Translations under genes and position numbers: made by a program
Part shown: piece after piece, positions 63,964-64,000 of the stretch
Numbering within the stretch: position 1 is the first letter of the stretch
Layout: the number at the start of each line of letters is the position of its first letter
The notes under the pieces: generated by a model
What the model was told of the DNA's origin: nothing
The model's input: only the letters and a program-made list of their open reading frames with translations
Database searches by the model: none
From: Microvirga sp. KLBC 81
GTDB lineage: Bacteria > Pseudomonadota > Alphaproteobacteria > Rhizobiales > Beijerinckiaceae
NCBI RefSeq assembly: GCF_003075415.1
Contig: NZ_QDAH01000016.1
Coordinates: forward strand, 1-64,000
DNA length: 64,000 nt
Direction: 5' to 3'

Positions 63964-64000
63964 TCCAGGCGCAGGGCAGCGGCATCGACGGACAGGAACG
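63960..64000 (+). CDS. start of a further gene of the ATPase operon (partial)
   Basis: ATGA overlap with the ATPase stop opens a frame IQAQGSGIDGQER that runs off the window. Position suggests a third component of the nuclease-ATPase system, but 13 residues are too few to identify it. Confidence 0.4.
   Translation, partial: MIQAQGSGIDGQE

Overview
The window looks like a chromosomal segment of a GC-rich alphaproteobacterium, most likely of the order Hyphomicrobiales (Methylobacteriaceae/Microvirga-like). This is inferred from aerobic cobalamin genes of the CobC/CobF type, a CysN carrying a DUF2061 tail, an APS-type CysH, small DUF6894 and DUF1127 proteins, several HU/IHF paralogues and overall codon use. 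No ribosomal RNA or other strong taxonomic marker is present, so the genus is a guess.

Left part (1-18.8 kb) is cofactor biosynthesis: cobC and cobF; an aldehyde dehydrogenase; a folate block (pabB-pabA-pabC and the opposing folP-folB-folK); a queE-queD-queC operon for the preQ0 pathway; and a divergent thiamine region (thiM-thiD leftward, thiC-thiO-thiS-thiG-thiE-thiF rightward) in which each arm has its own TPP riboswitch. The folate block lies between two identical 54-nt direct repeats that each look like a preQ1-I riboswitch followed by a decayed queC.

Middle part (19-44 kb) holds panD, an IHF/HU gene, a PilZ protein, an HPP-CBS membrane protein and a large assimilatory sulfur regulon. 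The sulfur genes are cysG-cysI-cysJ, a Lrp/AsnC regulator, cysH-cysD-cysN and metZ; further on come OsmC, a 1-Cys peroxiredoxin and the sulfate ABC transporter sbp-cysT-cysW-cysA. Together they import sulfate, activate it to APS, reduce it to sulfite and sulfide (sirohaem from CysG) and fix it through MetZ. An inverted repeat of the form GTTCTTT-NN-AAAGAAC lies in the promoter regions of cysJ, cysH, sbp and, less certainly, the peroxiredoxin. kdsB, an XRE/ImmA pair and a frameshifted sulfurtransferase gene are interspersed.

The 44-51 kb stretch is loose: a CAU-anticodon tRNA, small hypothetical genes, an IS630-type transposase remnant, an EamA transporter, a second HU gene with a terminator, a DUF6894 protein and a membrane diguanylate cyclase.

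The right end (51-64 kb) is an accessory island. It contains an AbiEi/AbiEii toxin-antitoxin pair, an arsR-arsC-acr3 operon, a RecF/SMC-like ATPase gene broken by one in-frame stop, a second arsenic-type operon (arsR, a DUF1127 protein, a flavoprotein with a cysteine-rich tail, an MFS exporter), and a DUF4297 nuclease plus SMC ATPase pair resembling Lamassu or ABC-3C anti-phage systems. A third gene of that system appears to start at the window edge. At least eight broken genes are visible across the window.
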